From Synergistaceae bacterium (GTDB lineage: Bacteria > Synergistota > Synergistia > Synergistales > Aminobacteriaceae): a DNA stretch of 64,000 bases. Both the position numbers and the translations under genes were made by a program. Below the pieces are notes generated by a model that was not told where the DNA came from, did no database searches, and worked only from the letters and a program-made list of their open reading frames with translations. The stretch spans positions 1 through 64,000 of the forward strand of contig JAHDKT010000044.1 in NCBI GenBank assembly GCA_018436725.1. The letters are read 5' to 3'. Positions 60,021 to 64,000 of the stretch are shown in pieces. Numbering within the stretch: the stretch's first letter is position 1; every line of letters starts with the position of its first letter.

Positions 60021-61700
60021 TTACCTTTCTCCCTTTTCCGCAACTCTCCGGACGAGGAAACGCAGGAGCTTCGGGAAGACCTCCACGAAGTACGGAAGGT
60101 GCAGGCGTTCCGTGTTTTTGTGGGCGTCCTTCCCGAGCGGGCCGAAGTTCAAAATCGGGATGTCCAGCTCCGCAAGCGCCTCCGTCGGCAGGCCGTAGAG
60201 CCGTTTCCAGCCGGGCATGTTGCCGGCGAACGTCGCCATCTCCAGCGCCTCGCCCTGAAAACCGCAGTAGCTGAGGTCGGAAACCCCTTCGAAGAACGGA
60301 CGTGTTTCCACCGTCAGCCCGAACCGTTCGCGCGCCTCCCGCACCGTCTCGCGCGCCGCACGCTCCATCCGGCGCTCTCCTTCCGCGACGCCGAGGTTCG
60401 CGCGGTGAGGGTACCACGGCGGCAGAAAGCCGAAGACGACAAGCGGTCCCGCCAGCGCGCAGGCCTCGACCATGCCTTCGACGAGCGCGACGGCCTTCGT
60501 CCGTTCGTCGGCCCCGGAAGGCGTCCGGGAAAGAACCTCTTCGACGAAGCCGGGGAACCCCGCGCTCAGTTTCGCCTCCGCCATGCGGCGCACCTCCTCG
60601 TACGAGAGCGCCATGGAACTCCACTTTCTCGAAGGACGTTCCGCCCCGTTCTTCCTCGCGAACGTACCGGCGTTGCGCTCATGCGCCTCTATCGCTTCCC
60701 GCAGCGCCTTTTCCGCGACGGCGCGCATTTCTGCGAGGATGCGCCCCGGCAGCTTCGTCGCCGTGAGGTAGCTGTAGAAGGAGAAGGCGCGCGTCATAAT
60801 CGTCGCCGAGTACTCCCTCCGAAGGTCCGTCTGACGCATGCAGCCGAACGGCGGGTACGCTCTTCCGCCGAGCGAATCCGCATACTCCGGGTTGCCTTCG
60901 AGTTCGAGGTTGATCCGGGAGATCACCGGCGCGGCGCCGAACCCCTCGTAGTACTCCCCGACGTGCGTCTCTTTTCCAGAGCAGAAGAAAAAGGTGTTGA
61001 TCTTCCCGATGCTGCCAAGGTAGATGGACGGAAGAGCCGTTTCCCCCGTCGCAAAAGTGGGTTCAAGCTCGATGCACGCAAGGTACCGAAGGCCATCCTC
61101 TCTCTGTATGCGCGCAAGTTCCACCGATGCGGCAAGCATCCCGGCGGAGTTGTTCTCCTCGTCGGGAACCGCGAGCAGCAGCAGGTTCGCGTCGAGCCCT
61201 TGCGGATTACGGGCTTCCTCCATCAGCAGGTCGACTCCTGCGGCAAGTCCGCTCTTCATGTCGGCCACGCCGCGCCCGAAGAGCCATTCGCCGCTCTCGA
61301 GATCGTGGCGCGCATCCCCCGGCATGGCGGCGACATGCAGACGTCGTGTGTACTCCTCCGGATCGAACGCGAAGGACGCAAGTTCGCCGCACGCCTCCGC
61401 GCTCACGACGTCCATGTGCCCCGCGAGGATCAGCGTATCCGCAGTCGGGCGATCCTTCCGGACGATGGCATAGAGGAAATGCCGCCCGAATGGGTCGCCG
61501 TCGAGTGGAAGAAGACGGAGGTCCTCCGGGTGCTCCTTAAAGTACGGTAGCGGCGCGAGACGGTCGTACAGAAAACGTGCGATGTGGTTCTCGTGCTCGG
61601 GCGAGGGAGAGACGCTCGGAATCCGCAGCATGTCGAGCAGCAGCCGATAGAGGCCGCTTTCCGCGTGCTTCTTCGGAACGCTTCCCCTCTCCTCAAGCAT
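60021..61700 (-). CDS. rocB: RocB-like M20 family peptidase/deacylase
   Basis: A 559-residue M20-fold protein of the RocB group. LILAGHMDVV (metal His and Asp, about residues 91-100), LFGRGVADMKSG and VPDEENNS supply the dinuclear metal site; a central insertion and the C-terminal half with GVSDLSYCGF and PILNFGPLGKDAHK match RocB. RocB is linked genetically to arginine use in Bacillus, but its reaction is not firmly known. It overlaps the opine-dehydrogenase-type gene by 8 nt, so it probably hydrolyses a derivative of the same imported amino acid. Confidence 0.85.
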   Translation of the reverse strand: MLEERGSVPKKHAESGLYRLLLDMLRIPSVSPSPEHENHIARFLYDRLAPLPYFKEHPEDLRLLPLDGDPFGRHFLYAIVRKDRPTADTLILAGHMDVVSAEACGELASFAFDPEEYTRRLHVAAMPGDARHDLESGEWLFGRGVADMKSGLAAGVDLLMEEARNPQGLDANLLLLAVPDEENNSAGMLAASVELARIQREDGLRYLACIELEPTFATGETALPSIYLGSIGKINTFFFCSGKETHVGEYYEGFGAAPVISRINLELEGNPEYADSLGGRAYPPFGCMRQTDLRREYSATIMTRAFSFYSYLTATKLPGRILAEMRAVAEKALREAIEAHERNAGTFARKNGAERPSRKWSSMALSYEEVRRMAEAKLSAGFPGFVEEVLSRTPSGADERTKAVALVEGMVEACALAGPLVVFGFLPPWYPHRANLGVAEGERRMERAARETVREARERFGLTVETRPFFEGVSDLSYCGFQGEALEMATFAGNMPGWKRLYGLPTEALAELDIPILNFGPLGKDAHKNTERLHLPYFVEVFPKLLRFLVRRVAEKGER

Positions 61701-62898
61701 AGATTCCCTCCCGAAGCCAGGCGTTCAGCGCTTCTTTCTCCATGTGGGCGATTCCCAGATCCTCAAGAGTTACGCCGGTGGCCCGGAAGTCCGTCCCGGT
61801 CATAACGGAGGCGAGCGTGATCATGGACTCGATGACCGGAACCTGGATTCCGAACTTTTTCGCCAGCTCCAAATAGATGTGACAGCCGACGGGAATATCC
61901 TCGGTGATGTAGCGGTTGTGGATGGAGAACGGCCCCGTTCCCATCGCCAGCGTGTACTGCTCCTCGAAGGGGACGACGAACTTCTCCCCCATGTGCTCCG
62001 ACCCCAGAATGTTCGACCTCGAAAAGAAGGCCTTCTCCGGAAAGTCCTGAATGCCGACCCCCATCGCTTCGGCGATGGCGCACTCTTCGCGGTAGAGGGC
62101 GAGCTGCACCTTCGAGATCGAAGGGCAGTATGCGTGCGAGTAAATGGAGAAATCGTACTTGTTCTCGCCGTAGACGACGCCCCAGTTCTCCATCGCGCCG
62201 ACGCCGAGGATGGACCCAGGGCAGTGCAGGATAGGGTTGACATTGCTGAAACCGACGTCCGCGACGGTATCCCCTTGGACGGGGTGCTCCACGGAGTCGA
62301 GCGACGGGAGGTAGCGCTTCGATTCGAAAAAGGCCTCCTGGTCCGTCATCGGCAGCGCCGCCCCGCGCAGCGTGATCGCCCAGTAGTTGACGCTCACCTC
62401 GGGCATCTGCTGCCCGCCCATGCTCTTGATCCGGATGCCGTAGGGCTGGCTGCTCCACTCGCCGACGACGATCTTCTTCGCGCACCCGGCTTCGCGGAGC
62501 ATCTTCCGGAAGAGCAGCGAGCCGAAGTTCGCCGTCGTGAAATGCACGACCATTCCATCCTCAAGATGCGGGATCAGACGCTCAAGAAAGGCTGTGTACC
62601 CCACGGCGGGGAAGCTGACGACGACGATCCCGGCGCCGCGGACGGCCTTCGCCATATCGTCGGTGACAACGTCGATCTTCGCCAACCCCTCGCGCTTGAA
62701 TCCGTACAGGCTCTCCTGCCTTCCACCGACTCGTATCTCGCGCTTGTCCGCGATGCACCCCAGCCCCTCGAAGAACTCGGGCAGCTCGTAAAGGCGCACC
62801 TCACGCCCGGCGAGCGCCGTACAGGCGGCATGCCCGCGCGCCGTCGCCCCGCCGCCGAGAACCGCTACCGGTTTATCTTTCAAATACTCCATATTCAT
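61693..62898 (-). CDS. NAD/NADP octopine/nopaline dehydrogenase family enzyme
   Basis: A 401-residue two-domain dehydrogenase. The N-terminal Rossmann fold has VAVLGGGATARGHA (residues 11-24), VVVSFPAVGY lies near the end of this domain, and the C-terminal catalytic domain carries FSNVNPILHCPGSILG, with the His typical of opine dehydrogenases. Such enzymes reversibly join an amino acid and a 2-oxoacid into a secondary-amine acid. Here, between a TRAP permease and RocB, breakdown of an imported opine is more likely than synthesis. Substrate not determined. Confidence 0.87.
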   Translation of the reverse strand: MNMEYLKDKPVAVLGGGATARGHAACTALAGREVRLYELPEFFEGLGCIADKREIRVGGRQESLYGFKREGLAKIDVVTDDMAKAVRGAGIVVVSFPAVGYTAFLERLIPHLEDGMVVHFTTANFGSLLFRKMLREAGCAKKIVVGEWSSQPYGIRIKSMGGQQMPEVSVNYWAITLRGAALPMTDQEAFFESKRYLPSLDSVEHPVQGDTVADVGFSNVNPILHCPGSILGVGAMENWGVVYGENKYDFSIYSHAYCPSISKVQLALYREECAIAEAMGVGIQDFPEKAFFSRSNILGSEHMGEKFVVPFEEQYTLAMGTGPFSIHNRYITEDIPVGCHIYLELAKKFGIQVPVIESMITLASVMTGTDFRATGVTLEDLGIAHMEKEALNAWLREGIYA

Positions 62899-62910
62899 AT
62901 CGGACGCCTC

Positions 62911-64000
62911 CTAGAGCCGGCCGCCGAGCACAAGGCGAGGCAGCCAGAGAGCAAGTTCCGGCAGGAAGGTCACCGCCAGAAGCGTCGGCAGCCATGCGAA
63001 GAGGATGAAGATCATGGCCGGTTTCATCATCTGCGAAACGGGCGTCTTCGCCATGCGCCCGCCGAAGTAGAGCGTCGGCGCCGTCGGCGGCGTCACGTTC
63101 CCCAAGCCGAGGTTCGTCCCGATGATCGCGGCGAAGTGAATGGGGTGAATCCCCAGGGAGACGACGACCGGGAGCAGTATCGGAGTGCAGAGCAGCATCG
63201 CGCTCACATCGTCCATGATCATGCCTATAATGATCATGAAGAGGTTGATCATCAGCATGAGCACGTACTTGTTGCTCGACAGCGCGGTGAGAGAGGAGAT
63301 GATCATGGCCGGAAGGCGTTCCTGGACGTAGATGCGGCTGAGCATCATGATGCAGTACATCATCAGCATCACGACGCCGGTGGTAGTCGCCGTCTCGATG
63401 ATCACCTCCATGAAGTTGCTCCGGTCGAGTCCCTTGTAGATCCAGAACCCCACCGGCACCGAGTAGAGCACGGCAACCGCTGCGGCCTCCGTCGGCGTCA
63501 TGATGCCTCCGTAGATTCCTCCGAGGACGATGAACGGCATGAAGAGCGCAGGGAGCGCCTTTTTTCCGCGATTCCCCAGAAGCCGCATCGTCTCGGGGAA
63601 GGGAATGCGCGGAGCGACCTTCACGTTCGGGTCGTTGCGGAGCATTATGATATTTAAAATGCTGAGCAGAATCATAAGAACGATGCCGGGCCCCACCGTG
63701 GCAAGAAAGCACGCGAGCACCGACTGCTGCCCCACCCAGGCGAAGAGAATCATCTGCGAACTCGGCGGGATCAGCAGGCCGAGCGGCGCGGCGCACGAAA
63801 CGAGCGCGGCGCTGTGCCCCATCGGGTAGCCGTTCTCCCTGAGGCGGGGGAACATGATGGAGCCGATGCACGAGAGAGTGGCGGCGCAGCTTCCCGAGAT
63901 GGAACCGAAGACGGCGCAGGAGACCACGGAGACCACGCCGAGTCCGCCCTTGACGCGGCCGACGAAGACGTCGACGAAGTTGACGAGCGACGTGCCTATG
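62911..64000 (-). CDS. TRAP transporter large permease subunit (DctM type), system 5 (5' part missing)
   Basis: The C-terminal 362 residues of a DctM-type permease; the reading frame stays open to the window edge, and the part before 63936 reads LVNFVDVFVGRVKGGLG, normal DctM sequence, so a GTG at 63936 is not the start. Later motifs are AVFGSISGSCAATLSCIG, PPSSQMILFAW and NVTPPTAPTLYFGG. It ends 12 nt before the opine-dehydrogenase-type gene and probably imports its substrate. Receptor and small subunit must lie beyond the window. Confidence 0.9.
   Translation of the reverse strand, partial: IGTSLVNFVDVFVGRVKGGLGVVSVVSCAVFGSISGSCAATLSCIGSIMFPRLRENGYPMGHSAALVSCAAPLGLLIPPSSQMILFAWVGQQSVLACFLATVGPGIVLMILLSILNIIMLRNDPNVKVAPRIPFPETMRLLGNRGKKALPALFMPFIVLGGIYGGIMTPTEAAAVAVLYSVPVGFWIYKGLDRSNFMEVIIETATTTGVVMLMMYCIMMLSRIYVQERLPAMIISSLTALSSNKYVLMLMINLFMIIIGMIMDDVSAMLLCTPILLPVVVSLGIHPIHFAAIIGTNLGLGNVTPPTAPTLYFGGRMAKTPVSQMMKPAMIFILFAWLPTLLAVTFLPELALWLPRLVLGGRL

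Overview
The window is about 60 percent G+C and densely packed with genes, most of them on the minus strand. It suggests an anaerobic, amino-acid- and organic-acid-fermenting diderm bacterium, most likely of the Synergistota (Synergistaceae). This placement is an inference from the gene mix: five TRAP importers in 64 kb, ferredoxin-linked 2-oxoacid oxidation coupled to a succinyl-CoA-synthetase-type ligase, a DUF1576 membrane protein, a DUF917 protein, RocB and an opine-dehydrogenase-type enzyme. I saw no rRNA, tRNA, insertion sequence, phage, CRISPR or defence genes.

Layout. 1-3.8 kb (+): ferric-iron-type ABC importer (binding protein partial, fused permease, ATPase). 3.9-7.0 kb (-): two tandem DUF1254/DUF1214 lipoprotein paralogues, each with a matching promoter. 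7.3-10.3 kb (-): TAXI-type TRAP transporter. 10.5-16.4 kb (-): korABC-sucCD-korD followed by threonine ammonia-lyase, a plausible route from threonine or glutamate to an acyl-CoA and then ATP. 16.5-20.3 kb (-): MBL hydrolase, DUF1576 permease, a 116-residue orphan and DUF917, which looks like an undescribed uptake and degradation module. 20.4-30.9 kb: MATE pump, orphan, divergent ATP-type PEP carboxykinase, DnaJ-like protein, radical SAM activase, family-4 uracil-DNA glycosylase, DEDDh exonuclease, MBL hydrolase, lipoate ligase and a PAS-GGDEF diguanylate cyclase.

31-44.6 kb (-): a 13-kb co-directional array behind a GntR regulator. It holds E1 alpha and beta of a 2-oxoacid/acetoin-type dehydrogenase, a PPC/DUF296 protein, a TRAP transporter (P-Q-M), E2 with two subunit-binding domains, E3, an ArsC/LMW-phosphatase-like protein, an SDR dehydrogenase and a second TRAP transporter. 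44.9-48.9 kb (-): another TRAP transporter with an M24-fold enzyme that has lost most metal ligands. 49.2-52.8 kb (+): haem/siderophore/cobalamin-type ABC importer plus an orphan. 52.8-53.7 kb (-): two linked hypothetical genes. 54.0-59.8 kb (-): complete pyrR-pyrB-pyrC-pyrK-pyrD-pyrF-pyrE operon with a leader terminator. 60.0-64.0 kb (-): TRAP large permease (runs off the end), opine-dehydrogenase-type enzyme and RocB.

A recurring theme is a solute importer transcribed with the enzymes that would process its ligand. A second is a stable hairpin between the abundant binding-protein gene and its permease genes, seen in three TRAP operons and the first ABC operon.
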